Shown here: positions 47,286 through 59,840 of the stretch, in pieces
How the letters are laid out: every line of letters starts with the position of its first letter
How positions within the stretch are numbered: position 1 is the first letter of the stretch
Assembly: GCF_040412425.1 (NCBI RefSeq)
Contig: NC_089767.1
Location: forward strand, 1,309,469 to 1,373,468
Origin: Macrobrachium rosenbergii
Taxonomy: Eukaryota; Arthropoda; Malacostraca; Decapoda; Palaemonidae
Direction: 5' to 3'
Length of the DNA: 64,000 bases
The notes under the pieces: generated by a model
Database searches by the model: none
What the model was told of the DNA's origin: nothing
The model's input: only the letters and a program-made list of their open reading frames with translations
Program-made: the position numbers and the translations under genes

Positions 47286-48998
47286 AATCACAATTTTTGA
47301 AAGCAAATTGTATTTTTCCTAACTATACAAACCTGAGGTCCTTTGCATTAGGAATTACTTTCAGTGTAGGCTGGAAACAGGCATTAAACTCTCGAGCAAG
47401 GTGGTTAGGCAGTAACTACCGCCAGGTAGGCAGGAATACCTGCCTACCCGGATGTAAACATTCCAGTTTGCCTTTTGGGCCAGGTTCAGATTGAGGGGTG
47501 GCATGAGGCGGGCATAATATGTAATGTAAAGGACCTCAGCTTTGAAAAATACAATTTACTTTCAAAAATTGATTTGTTCCGACACGATATACAAACCGTT
47601 GGTCCTTTGCATTAGGAAGACTCACTGGTTGGAGGGAGGAATCTGAGTGAGTCTCTTGAACTGACTGGAGTTCTGCACACCTGGGTTACTCCTCCTGGTC
47701 GAAAGAGCGAGGAGTACTGCGTCTCTGATATATTGATCGGAGTGTACGAACTGCAAGATCAAATGTCAGATGCTGGACCTTTTCACATGAGTGAGGAACA
47801 TAACTGCTACAAAATGAGCTGGAAGAATCTAGAGTCGGAGGTAGTAAGGAAAAGCCGAAATAAGGTTTCCCTTATTGCCAGTCTCTCCTTCCTACCCTTG
47901 CTAAAGGAAGGAGCGGAATTGCTTCCATGATTCTAGGAGAAAAATAGAACAGGTGCTCGATGTGTAGTCTTATCGCATCAGCGCCAGATCCAGCAACTAT
48001 TGGTTCGAGTCCTATTCTCATCCCGAAGGAGGAAAAGTAGGAGGACGGGGAAGGAGAAGGAAGAGATGCCAGTCACTCTCGGTATCCTTCTCACTTCCAG
48101 AACCAACACCTTAGGTGAGATGCTACTAGTCCTCTTGAAGGAGCCGGGTAAGAAAGCACAACTTGTTGAGCAGCCACCAAAGGGCCAAGGAAAAAAGGTT
48201 CCAAGGGCTATGGACAAGACTACAGGAAGACAAGAGTGTGGTCTATGAGACAACGTCTTGCTTCCAGACCGACAAACTTCCAGAATAAGAGGGATGGACC
48301 ATGCCATTGACTTCGTGAGCTCTCGGGTGGAAGGTACCGGTATCGTCGTCGTCAGCTGTTGAGTACCTCCTTCGATCGCTTCACGAAGTCAAGCGGAAGA
48401 TGTGTCCTTAGACACTTCTTCCTTGGGAGAGAGAGAGAGTACTAGCAAAAACGTTGACAACATCCAGGTTCGGAATGTCGAGCCTTCTCGGAAAGTAACA
48501 CAGCTCCCTAATAGGACAAAGTAACGAATGATCTGGATCATCGACACAAAGTCCAAGGAGGAGGGGAACAAGAAGGACTCAAACCCGACAATAGATGCCA
48601 ATGGATTCAGAGTCCACCTACAACATCCAAGGAGTCAGGGTATTGATCCCCTTCACCAGTTCTTCCATCTTCTATACCAAGGTCGGAGCAAGATGAGAGA
48701 TGGTCCTATGAGGGCACATCTCTATCCGACGATTCTTGTATGGGCATGTGCAGAGCATGGGACAGGAACCCTAAACAAGAGTCACATGCTACACAGGGAG
48801 CAGTTCCCTGGGACAGTAAGACCAAAGAAGCTTCTCATCCGTAGCTAAATCTTGACTGAGAAGAGGGCTACTTCAGATAGAAGACTAAGTCGCAAGGGCC
48901 TACATTCTTCACAAATGAAAGGGAGAGAAGCAACCCTTGGCGGAGAAGATGAGGAAGTCCAGGCTTGAAGAGTGACTCTGACCCGAGAAGTAGTTCCG

Positions 48999-50687
48999 TC
49001 AACGACACCCACCAGCAAAGACGGATGCAGTCCTTGGGACAGTGTTGCAGAGGACTTCATGAGATGTCCAGCTATATCCGTTGCTGCTTGGCAAGAAAGC
49101 CTGTGCTGACAAGGAAAGCTGGAAGATCTCCCAGTCCTGAACACACAGGGATGTACTGCCTGAAGAACTGCTTCTTGTGTAGCTGCTACAGGAGGTTGGG
49201 TCAAGCAGAACTCTTCTCAATACCTTGGCTATCAGGTCAGGCAAGTCTTCCAGCATTTGTCTGTAACTTGGGGTGAGCAATGCTTGTGAACCCGTAGCGA
49301 AACAGACAAATACAGAGGGAAAACACATAGATATCGAATTTTTCCCCAAAAAGACAGCATGCTTCACCATAGCGGTCCCTGGGTCTGGTATGAAGGAGCG
49401 AGAAAAACTACCGACTTGTTGTGCAGGGAGACACAGAAAGATGGTACGGATTTCTCAGTCGAGCTGTCTCTTCATGAATCTTTGCGAAGAAAAGAGTGAG
49501 CAGCACGTTCCGTCCCAATCACTCAAACCCGAGGCCAAGCTCGCCTACCAATACATCCCCACCGTGAATGCATCTGGTTAATTGAGATGTCGAGTGCACT
49601 ACAGAACACTCAAGTTCCTGCAAATGTCGACAGATGAAACAGGAGGAAAAAACCACTACCTCTTGTTTGTTGACAAATGCCACCACTATGGTTCTGTTGT
49701 TCAAGGAAACCACTGAGTGTCGCAAAACTCATCCTGAATTCTCGGACGGACAAAAGGCTGCCTTGAGCCCAGGACAGTGATGAGAAGGTACTAATCGATT
49801 GTCTCTGTCACACACTTTCAAAACAAAGTCTCAAAGTCTTACCGATGTGTGCATATTCCTCGATCGGTGAATTCATAGGTAGACACATGATGTGAGGGGA
49901 ATATGCGAGCATATTTGAAGGTTCCTGCAATCAAGCATTAGCCTAACTCTTTCCTCATACTTCGAAGAGGAAAGAAGGAAAGAGGAATGGAAGCAGACTT
50001 CCATTCTCCACCATGGGGAAGCTTCTGCAAGATGACAGGATACAGAGACAATTAGCTCTAGCTGGGCTGGCATTTCCCAAATGGGGAGCACGGGAGAGGA
50101 AGCGGGATGGAAGTTTGATGAAAAGAATTGCCAAGACCTAAGGGAAATAGACACTTCTCCTGAAGGAATCCATTCCCAGGTCTCGGCAATGTCACTACCA
50201 GCTACAGACACTCGATAAGTATCATTTCATCCAGGCATCAGCAGTAGGAGAACTTCTTCCTGGACGATACTTCTTTCTCTCTTCACTTCTTCCCTCCACC
50301 CTATGGAAAAGAGGGTGGAAAGAGACACAGTTATGCACACTTTCCTAGAAGGGAAGAAGAGGGCTATATGCTCCGCAATCTTCTTCCGAAGCCTGGGACC
50401 TCTTAGGAGTTGAGGGGGGCTGGCTTGAACACTAAGGTCGACTCAAGATGACTAAGACCCAAAGGTCTTGGCCACTGTCCAAAGGACAAGGCAGTGCCCT
50501 GGTACGAACCTTGATTACCGAGGTATCTGGCAAATCTCTGAAAGAGAAAGGCAGAACCATGTAAAGGTTCGTTCTTAAGGGTCGAGCCAACTCGGGACTT
50601 ACTGAAACTGGAGATCCGGTGGAACAGAGTCCTTCTTAGCACCAGAATTACCAACAGAACTGCAGTCGGCAAGATCCTTCGAGGCAA
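48999..50687 (-). pseudogene. DIRS element IV: post-RT, RNase H and linker relics
   Basis: Minus-strand order: FGQWPRPLGLSHLESTLVFK (50420-50480, the thumb-like QW..LLG.LSS block of DIRS), then NNRTIVVAFVNKQ near 49680 (RNase H core, with the catalytic Asp replaced by Asn). Next comes the 48999-49370 frame, with PDPG near its start region and CFPSVFVCFA, for the usual D.W..LYLFPP linker. All are in shifted frames with stops. The recombinase below 48999 is too worn to outline. Confidence 0.55.
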
Positions 50688-52669
50688 GAAAAATTTGTAC
50701 TCTGTCGAGGAAGGTGAGAAGCTTGGTGTCTCGACCTGAATGAACTCCTCTGAAGAAAAGAATTCATCAGGTCGAGAACGCTCTCAGAAGCAAGGACTGC
50801 GCCGCCCCCAGCACTCTTGGCCCTTAAAGAACTGCAAGGGTTGCGAGTGATGAAGACTATTCATTGGGGGAGCCGCGGTCCGGTCCCAGGGATCCTTGCG
50901 CTGACGAATCAGTGCGAAGTTCTCCGAAAAACGAGGATGATCACAACTTGAAGAGGAAGAACCTTGCTGCTTCTGAGGCGTGAAACTCCTGTACCTCTCT
51001 CCTTGGAGGGAGACCTTGACAGATCCCATGAAACCCTCCTCAGCTACCTGGTTGTACTATGAGACAATCGGGGTACCGACACCCAAAGCACGCCAGGCAG
51101 CTGAACTCCGAAGACAAATTCTTCAGAGCTCTCTCTATCCGTCTCGCGCCTCTCAGAACAATCAAGAGGAAAAGAGAACAGGTGAGGAGAAAGAGTACCC
51201 CTACCTGTCCTGCCAGTAAGACCAGCAGGAGAGGCAGACCGTGAGTGATAATCAACCAAAGGAGATTACTGCCACAAGGGGGAAGGAGAGCACTTGTGCC
51301 ATGGCAAAGCGCTTTCCTGGGAAGAGCAGAAAGTTCACTCAAACAGAGCCAAGAATCCGATTCGGAAGAACCGAGTGGGGCTGAGCCGAGCCACACCGAA
51401 CCGAGCCAATCACGCGAACGCAATCCAGGGTGGTATGCGGTGGACTGGGAGGCAGGCGGATCGAGCTGAGCCGAGCAGAGCCAGTCTCACAAGCGTGACC
51501 AGGGGTTGGGAGGGCCGAGCAAGCTGAGCGCATGAACACATCGGAACTGGACAGGGCAGAACTCGTCTACAGTGAACTATTGCTAGTTTTCCGAACTCAT
51601 AACTCCCTCGAGGCCCCTCGAGAAGAAGGTTCAAGGGGGAATTCTGTGTCTGCTATCCTGCATGCTTGAGCCCTACGGTTCAAGACACGAGGATGAATCC
51701 CAGCCAAGCAACTGAAGCAGCTGGCGGGCAGTATCGAGACACATGGCGTCTTGGCACCCAGACACCTTGGTGTCTCGGCACTTTCTCTCATCAGGAGAGC
51801 GCTTGTGATTCATAGGATTCAAGCGACCCACGACTCCCAAAAATCGGGAGCGGCTGCTTTCAGTTTCCTAAGAGATCAAAAAGAGCCAAGCACAGAACCA
51901 GTCTTAGACGCAGACTTCTAAGACTGGCAACGAGGGCACGGCCTGGACAGGCCATGCTCTCATGGCTCCCGAAACGCCAGACCCCACAGGAGAATGTGAA
52001 TCGGTTCCCGCCCGAGGGCGGGAAGAGCCAACAAGAGAAACTTGTCTCCCGGAAGAGACTCAGTCCCTTAGAAGTCCTGCAGGACTCCCGAAGGAATCTC
52101 TTCCCTGCTTCTTTTGGTGTTCGAACCGATAGGATCGAGACACCAGACTAGGAACCCGACTGAGCACTGGCAAGCACTCGGGGAGCGCTTGTGGTGCTGG
52201 CAGGAAAAGCTGAGACACCTGGGTGCCTCGGCCCTTTCTCTCACACTGCTCCCGAACTGGGCCGGGAGAGTACTCTCCAGACCAGATCGGGATACTCAAT
52301 ATTCCATAGAATCTCAAGCACTGGGCGGCTTAAGCAGCGCCAGGCAGCCCGTCTTAGGGCGGAACCTCTATGACTGGGAATGGGATTGCAAAAACGGGTC
52401 TGATGCGACCGCGGCTCCCCAAACACAAAACCCCGGGGTATGCAAATCAGTTTCCTAACCTGAACGCTGGGAAGAGCCAACGAGAGACCCACTGCCTCCT
52501 CGGAAGGAGGCAGTCCCTAGACATCCAAGGGCATCAAGGGGAAAGAAGCAGCCTTCCTCTCCTTTGGCCGACGGAGGTCTGTCCAGTTCCCGAGACCCCC
52601 CTTGAATCTCGGGAGAGGAAGGGAAGAGGCAGCAGAAGATGAAATCGAAGATAAGTTGAAGAAGACGTT

Positions 52670-53060
52670 GGCTACTTCCACAGGGAGGCTTCCTTCACCT
52701 TCACTCCGACATCTTCTACAGGATGGTGGACATGAAACATCGTAACCTCCAGGGCAGCTAGGCAGGAACACAACATAAGCGGCCCAGGACACGACCACCA
52801 GGAGAAGCAGCAGGCATGATCCGGATAGCCAACGCAAAAAGCAGGAGCTACCACAACGGCCAGGAACATCACTTCCACAGGGCGACTTCCTTCACCTTCA
52901 CTCCCACATTTTCTACAGGATGGCGGACATCGTAACCTCCAGGGCAGCTAGGCAGGAACGCATCAGCAGCGGTCCAAGAAACCTCCACCAGGAGAAGGAG
53001 CAGGCACAATCAGGACAGCTGATGCAAGACCTACGGAAGCGGTTCAGAAGGCAGGAGCTA
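52670..53060. repeat. Direct duplication of about 196 bp
   Basis: GACTTCCTTCACCTTCACTC, TTCTACAGGATGG and GTAACCTCCAGGGCAGCTAG occur at about 52685-52760 and again at 52881-52950. The second copy contains the ATG of the frame at 52920. Confidence 0.75.
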
Positions 53061-53538
53061 CAGCAACAGCCAGGAACGTCACATGAACGTCACCAGCAGC
53101 AACGACAGGAACAATTAGGATGGCTGCGGCAGCAGACCAGGAAGAACTGCCCAAAGACTGTCGTTAAGTTAACAGAAGCATAACACAGGAAACAGCTGGA
53201 GCAGATGGACCACAGATATGCCAGAGGCAGTCAGTGCCACAGCATACATGAAGGCCAGCAATGACGGTGATCGATCCACATTGGCGGGAACAGAGTCGGA
53301 ACAATCCCGATATGGAACTATGTCCTTCCAACCAGGTACAGTGGTTGATCCTGAAGCAATACTAAATGAACGTCAGGACTCCTTCATGCAAGATATCCAG
53401 CCACCTACTGCTGTGCCTGCGATGCTCACTGTCAACCTGAAAGAAAAAGCAAAGATGATTAGTAGAAGGAGACTCCTCTCGCTACGAGAGGAACTGTCCT
53501 ACGCAGCGAGAGGAGGCCCCTTAAAAGCGGTCGCCTGA
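52920..53538 (+). CDS. Unrecognised plus-strand frames inside DIRS element IV
   Basis: Two overlapping frames: 87 codons from 52920 (Gln/Arg-rich, with repeated QQQ and RQE) and 106 codons from 53218 (RQDSFMQDIQ, LKEKAKMISRRRLLSLREEL). They run opposite to the DIRS pol relics. Composition resembles a basic nucleic-acid-binding or gag-like protein, but I recognise no domain. The frames are short, in different phases, and could be chance within GC-rich sequence. No evidence of expression. Confidence 0.2.
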
Positions 53539-54339
53539 CCGCCTCCCCCCGCTCCTTGTGGTCTTCGCCCAACGAGCAAGTGAAGAGGGCGAAGGAGAGA
53601 GATCTCTACGAAGGAGAGAAAGGAAGAACTTACAGGGAGAGAGAAGGAAGGAGGGGAGTTCACCAAGGGCGCCATGGAAGCGGAACTTACCAACGACGCC
53701 CGCAACCTCCCCCTAACAACTCTCTATAGCGCAAGCAGTGAAAAAAATACTCAGCACAAGTAGAAGTAGTCATGCCCTTGTACATGGAGGGCGGGAGCCC
53801 AAGAAAGGAAGCGAACTCTTAAGTCCCAATCAATGTAGGGAAGCGAAGATATTACGTCCCAACTAATATCTCTGAATGTACTGGGAAACGCCTTCAGTAT
53901 CTAAATAAAGGGCTACTAGAAGAGAAGCATTACCACTCGGTTACGCTGCTCTAAATACGCCCTTGACTGTCAAACCCAAGACACAGATGCAGGGGAATGA
54001 CGGCTTATGCAAGGTTTTATCACAAATCGTGGGTCTGTATTAATAAATATCAAACACACGTAATATATACACAGAAATACATTAAGATCCCACCGGGATA
54101 ATAAGAGCTTAACGACAGTCAGGCAAAGAGATCCGAAACCATGTCTGCAACGCATGACGGGCGAAAGCAAACTGAAATGTTTACATCCGGGCAGGTGGGT
54201 ATTACCGCCTACCTGGCGGTAGTTACTGCCTAACCACCTTGCTCAAGAGTTTAACAGCCGTTTCCAGCCTACGCTGAAAGTAATTCCTAATGTGAAGGAC
54301 CGGCGGTTTGTGTATCATGTCGGAACAAACAAAAATTTT

Positions 54340-55165
54340 TGTTATTTCTAATAGCTAAGACATCCCAAAATGGTATACAACTATTTTCTTCATATTCTAT
54401 TGTGAATTTTATGGATGATACAAGAAATGAGGAATATTTACATTTCCTTTTACAATACATAAACAACTGTCTACATATCTAACCCAAAACACCTTAGAGA
54501 ACAGATTTCTGGGAATAATCCTAGACTCAAAGAATTCCATGTAAATATTAGACAAAACTGGTGTAAGAGGGTTCTCCACAGCCATACCAAATATTTGTTC
54601 ATAAAAATTACCATTGAAAGTGGATTTACAATTTTTTATACAAAGGGATATCAAATTAACAATAACACTGCAGGTAATTCTAGACTACACAAGTCCAAAT
54701 GTTGTGATAAATATTGAAGTAAGTCATCAATAGGAACTCTAGTAAATAGATGTCACATCAAAACTGGTTAATTTGTCAATACTGGATAATTCAATATGGG
54801 AAAGTCTAGCACAGAAATCAAAAGAGTTTTGTAAATGGGAATTTGAAATAGTACCCAGAACAGGTAATGGTAATTTAACTACATATTTAAAAAGTCTATA
54901 ACTAGCAGAACTGGCTGAAATGATAATGGGCCGAATAGGAAAATCTCTTTTAAGGGTTTTGATTAATCCGTACATGTAAAAAGGTAAGGATGGGCCAATC
55001 ATTGACTCTTTCTCTTTATTGAACCAAAATCCTTTAGTATAGTTTTTATATCAAATACTAAAATCATATAAGTTTTCCATTTTTTCAACATAGCTAATTT
55101 TATCCATTACTACAAAATAATTGGATTTGTCAGCTTTAATAATGTGCAAACTTTTATCTTTCTTT
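54340..55165 (-). pseudogene. Penelope-like element, reverse transcriptase
   Basis: Minus-strand text: [18 protein letters not shown] (55110-55165), then FYMYGLIKTLKRDFPIRPII (54920-54980), LTSFDVTSIY near 54745 (first catalytic Asp), and FNGNFYEQIFGMAVENPLTP with VLSNIYMEFFE (54540-54620). Finally VRYVDSCLCI near 54470, where the usual Asp pair YVDD is YVDS. Penelope-like RTs resemble telomerase RT. Stops and frame changes are present, and the catalytic pair is altered. Sequence continues at 47285 after the DIRS element. Confidence 0.85.
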
Positions 55166-55171
55166 GTGAGT

Positions 55172-55425
<254 letters not shown>

Positions 55426-55434
55426 TGTAATTAG

Positions 55435-55830
55435 GCTACTTGGAAATCTTAGCTTAATGATAAATAATATTGCCAAGACCAGGAAGAACATTCTTTATTA
55501 TATGAGCTTTCGAGGTACTAAACCTCATCATCAGGCTGGAAAACCAACATTCAGCAAAAATACTAACCAAATATATAAGACAAACAGTAAATACAAACTA
55601 AAAGGGTGAGACGCAAAATAATGAAAAATTAAAAACGAACACAAATATAAAAATATGAAAATAAAAAATAAGGTGAAATGTAAACAAACTACCACTCACA
55701 AAGTGAAATATTTAACGACCCAATTGTGTATCTGCTATGAAATTACATGATAGCTAGTTGAATACCAGATGAGTTGTTCAATTCTGGTTTCATCTTTTTA
55801 GTAACCAGCGACGTGCTCTCCCAGGTTTAA
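55435..55830 (-). other. Penelope-like element 5' region (non-coding)
   Basis: Upstream of the Penelope RT on the minus strand. It holds CTGATGATGAGGTTTAGTAC and CTCGAAAGCTC (55504-55534), a block typical of Penelope terminal repeats. The rest is AT-rich, and the border with the LTR retrotransposon relic near 55830 is not sharp. Confidence 0.5.
55504..55534 (-). ncRNA. Candidate hammerhead ribozyme core
   Basis: Minus strand: CTGATGA (55534-55528), one T, GAGGT, loop TTAGT, ACCTC, then GAAA (55511-55508). This gives both invariant boxes of a hammerhead core around a 5-bp stem II. Hammerhead motifs are known in terminal repeats of Penelope-like elements, which is where this lies. Against it, one unpaired T lies between the first box and stem II, and I could not draw convincing stems I and III. 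Confidence 0.4.
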
Positions 55831-55833
55831 GTC

Positions 55834-56204
55834 TTAACTCCTTCGTAATTTCAAGTAAGTTTCTTGGCTGGCCTCTAAGTTGTTATTAATCTGTTGAGAG
55901 TCATGCTGCATTCTGAATACCTTCCCTCTATTGTATCTTTCTTTAGAATACTTTTCAATGAAGAGTACTCTCGTCAGGGTTCTTCCTATTAATTTACATA
56001 GAGGTAGTCTAGAAAGCTCATGACCCTTTTTAATCAATAATTGCTTTCCAGGAGCATCAATGCTGATTCCTTCTCTAGCCATAGTTGGATAGCCAATTAG
56101 CAAATGTGCAAACCCTAACTGTATATCTCTTACTACTAGAACCTTCTCCTTTAGTGAAATTCTTCCTAGCTTAAAGGGAAAATTTATTGGTCCTATTTTG
56201 ATAC
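55834..56204 (-). pseudogene. LTR retrotransposon protease region, 3' part
   Basis: The minus frame reads INFPFKLGRISLKEKVLVVR, then FAHLLIGYPTMAREGISIDA, equivalent to the ILG-x-x-x-L block of retrotransposon aspartic proteases. It joins in frame to the sequence ending at 58363 when the Tigger element between is removed. RT and integrase are not present on the left, where Penelope sequence begins. Confidence 0.55.
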
Positions 56205-56206
56205 TA

Positions 56207-58360
56207 CAGTAAACCCCGGTATTCGCGGGGGATGCGTACCACATACCCCCGCAAACAGCTAAAACCAGCAAATACTTAAAACACTTCTAAAAACTCTTAG
56301 AACTGCTTATTTTGATAGTTCATACACACACAAAACAAACTAAAAATGCTTAAACAGGTATTATCCTACTTATGATGGGGTTAGGTTCCAAAAAAAAAAA
56401 ACCATCGTTTGTTGGAAAAAATGTAAGAAATACCAAAACGTATCTTGAACATAGCCTAACCTACACTAGGGTATTTGGTACCATGTATACATATACAGTA
56501 GCCTAGCCTACACTATAAAATATACCCTTTACATACATGGTACAGTAATTATTAATATCAGCTAATTCTGGAGGTTTATGCAAAGTGACTTATGATAATT
56601 CAATACAAAGAGAAATTGAATTACAAACAAGAATTAGCTTAGCCTACACTATGGTATATTGTATATACATACACGGTAGCGTAGCCTACATTACACGAAT
56701 ATGCATCTTTTCCATGGATCTTTTAAAATGTTATGCCTTAATTCACTATATCCAATCATATTGTATATATTCTTATATTGCTTTTGTATTATAAATTGCG
56801 ATCATAGCGACCAATGTTTTGGTTTGGAAATGTTTACATGGTGTTTATTTCGTTGCATTTAACTCAGTTCTGAGCACTTTTCTTGCTTCTAGTTAGCGTA
56901 GAAGAATCTCCAGAGTCTAGATACTTTATTTATAAGGGGCAAGGTTATTTTTCGTTATACGAAGTGTTTTTAAGTCGAAATATAACTGAAATACATCTTG
57001 ATGTGAAATTAATTTATCTATTATTTTCATTAATAGATGATGATGGCTGTTTTAGGGCGTTTGTTTTGTGTAAAAAAAATTCAAGATTCCGTTCATTATT
57101 TTCACTTGATTTCATCGTGTACGAGCTTTATGTATTTATCTTTTATCGACGTAAAAATAGCAGTAATGTGTTCTTTCATGCCCAGTAGTTTTGATTAAAA
57201 TACTTTCTCTCCCATTTTGATTACGATCGAGTTTCATACATGTTGCTAATGTACGATAATTTACAGTATAGTCATTAGCAACTTGAACATTGTTTTCTCA
57301 GCTTCAGTTACAACTTGCCGCTTAAATTTAGCAGTATATTTCCTTGACGATCTTTTATCCATACCGAATAAGGGTATAATGCAAAAATATATCAGTCCTA
57401 TTCTACTTAAGGTCATTTGTGCCATAACCTACGGTAATTGTTTATTACTGTACGATGGTTGAAAAACCAGGTAAACAGCTGTTGCTATCTGATTTGGTTA
57501 TAAGCAAAACAAGTTTCTTGGTCGGTTGTTTATGGCTGTACGCATTTATGCAAGAGTATAACATTACTGTACTAACAATACTTTTATTATTCTCTTTTAC
57601 TTTTTTAACTAGGAGATGGGATAAAAGAGATGGAGGAAAAGTTGTCTATTGTAATTTGGTATCTCACTGCCTGATTATGCTGCTGCCTGTGCCCGTGCGA
57701 AATTTAAAAATATTTCATAAATAATATTGTCGTATCAGTATTAATTGCTTACCCCATTGCATAACCGAATTATCGTAAGGTGAATTATCGTAACTCGAGC
57801 ATTACCTGAGTATTTTAATAGTTTTATCACAAAAAGTGCATTTACAGTAAACTCCCTGTATTCACATTCTCATGATTTGTGGACTCACAGATTCGCGGAT
57901 TTCTCTGTGGAACATATCTACCCATTATTTGCAGAAAATTTGCCCATTCATGGTGTTTTTCACTGAGAAATATTCACTAATTACTGTATTTTATCACTTT
58001 CATGACTAAATGCACTTTTTGTGATAAAACTATTAAAATACTCAGGTATAAGCATTTTTAGAGGGTTTTTCTTGTGTTTCAACTATCAAAATAGGCAGTT
58101 ATAAGTGTTTTTAGGGGGTTTTAAGTATTCGCGGAATTTAGCTATTCGCGGGGGGTGTGGTACGCATCCCCTGTGAATACAGGGGGTTTACTGTAGTCAT
58201 GAAAATGAGATGAAAATACAGTATTTAGTGAATATTTCATGGTGAAAAATACTGCGAATGGGCGAATTTTCCGCGAATAATGGGTAGGTACGTTCCAAAG
58301 AGAAATCAGCGAGTACGTGAGTCTGCGAATCGTGAGACCAAGAATACGGGGGGTTTCCTG
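56207..58360. mobile_element. Tigger/pogo-type element inserted in the protease gene
   Basis: Left end CAGTAAACCCCGGTATTCGC at 56207 preceded by TA (56205-56206). Right end AATACGGGGGGTTTCCTG followed by TA (58361-58362). The subterminal CCGCGAATA and GTTCCA.AGAGAAAT motifs match the other copies. Internal sequence 57165-57620 recurs at 62739-63150. No transposase frame. It holds the smaller MITE 57845-58193. Confidence 0.8.
57845..58193. mobile_element. Tigger MITE nested in a relative
   Basis: The 349-bp element runs from CAGTAAACTCCCTGTATTC to GAATACAGGGGGTTTACTG, with TA on each side (57843-57844, 58194-58195). Its interior is the inverted equivalent of the host element's own ends. The host sequence GTGCATTTA|GTCATGAAA is interrupted exactly at TA, and the intact version is found inside the MITE itself. 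Confidence 0.85.
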
Positions 58361-58362
58361 TA

Positions 58363-59840
58363 TTGCTCTGAATGTCTGTGATTTTACAGTCTACTGCTGG
58401 GTTCAAACTTAAGTGAGAAAAATACATCTGATACACCTCTTCTGACATTATATTCTTAGGACTTCCTGTACCAAAGAATGTGGCAATAGGTTTCTCTAAA
58501 TGAGCATATGCGGAAATACTGGTCTATAATTATATTCATTCCCTATATTAACTTTGCTAACCTGCGTAGTTCGCTTAGGTTTGGCGATCCAGTCCTTCCC
58601 TCTATTACGAAGGAAGATCCGTTATACCACTGAAGTGAAAATTTACCCTTGTGTCACCTGACATTGATTGTTCTGGTCGATACCTACGCTGGCAGTTTGG
58701 TTAGTATCTTGATACCTATTTGGGTCTGAATCCCTATTCCCTCTAGCTTGTGGAGACTGACTACGGTCTCCACCTCTGCCTCTTGACTGAGATCTATATC
58801 TAGGCGCTGTAGCAGGTCTATTTCTACAACCTCAAGCGCTATGCCCTGTTTTCTTATGGAAAGGGCAGTAAGCTATCCCTCGGCAGTCAGTCACATAACG
58901 TCCCTTCTTCTGACAGTTATAACATGACTGTCGAAAATTCTCCTTGAGAGGTATTACCTAATGTCCTATTTTGATTTCCAGCTGGTTTCCTGAATCTATT
59001 TTGTCCCCTTTCTTCCTGTCCTATGGTGACTAAAGGTCTGTATATAGGGTTCCCTTCGGGATTTCTACCTAGGATTCTCACTACTTCCTCCTCGATCTTG
59101 GCTAGGTCATCTGATGTCTTGCATTTTTGGGTCATCCTTCCAATGGCTTCCAATCATTAATGATAATCTAATCATGGTTTTGATATGAGTAACTGACATT
59201 TTATCCTCGTCTCGGTCTGTCTCTGTTCATTTAGTGGATGAAGCTAAGTGACCTCATTCACTCATGGTGTCATATACTGTAACTGGGAACTCATTCCTTG
59301 GTAGCTTCTTTTGTCTGCCTTATAACAGTGAATTATCCTTGCAAGGCTGACAACAGGATCTGTTTTGCCTACTGTAGAATACACTTTCCTAAAGAACTGT
59401 TTCAGTTCTTCCCAATTCTTAAGTCTTTGGTATGCCTCAGAATAGACGTATTGTTCTAAGTCTCCCCCTGCTTCCAGGTCAAGATAGCTCTTTGCATCAA
59501 TGAGTATTTTGCTATCTGTCCCTGTTATGTTTCTTAGGTGTACCCCTACTTGTTCTATCCAGTTTTCTAAGTTACAGGCACCCTGACCTTCTTTCCTTCT
59601 GAAAAATTTGGCAATATGGTTAATTGCATGTCTTATGTGTACCTACAGCTGCTGGGTCTGAGCTAGTTGACTGTTTCATTAACCACAGATAACTTCTTTG
59701 CTTGTCTTCTGGTAATGACAGTGGGCTCTACTCTCCTAATCTGTGGATACCCTTTCTTGACATCTACTATAGTCCGTTTACCTTTCTAAGATAGCTAGGG
59801 TGGGGCGAGTGAGGAATTCCTGCAGTGTCAAACGTCTCAT
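58363..59840 (-). pseudogene. LTR retrotransposon gag and start of protease
   Basis: ATG at 59840 opens MRRLTLQEFLTRPT. Later frames give LENWIEQVGVHLRNITGTDS (near 59560) and WEELKQFFRKVYSTVGKTDP (near 59400), a gag capsid-like fold region. Next come IEEEVVRILGRNPEGNPIYR (59050), CYNCQKKGRYVTDC (58900, a CCHC knuckle with Tyr for His) and CPFHKKTGHSA. Near 58490 the protease begins as FFGTGSPKNIMSEEVY, where the catalytic DTG is GTG. Several frameshifts and stops. LTRs were not found. Confidence 0.7.

Larger units (their letters stand above)
47288..54337 (-). mobile_element. DIRS element IV, with inverted terminal repeats
   Basis: The ITR of about 150 bp at 47330-47470 (GAATTACTTTCAGTGTAGGC, AAGGTGGTTAGGCAGTAACT, ...GGATGTAAACATT) is inverted at 54175-54325. 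The ICR at 47525-47620 joins AAAGGACCTCAG..TTTGAAAAATACAATTT to TTTGTTCCGACACGATATAC, the complement of the right outer end. RNase H, linker and thumb relics lie on the minus strand in DIRS order. It interrupts a Penelope-like element. Confidence 0.85.
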
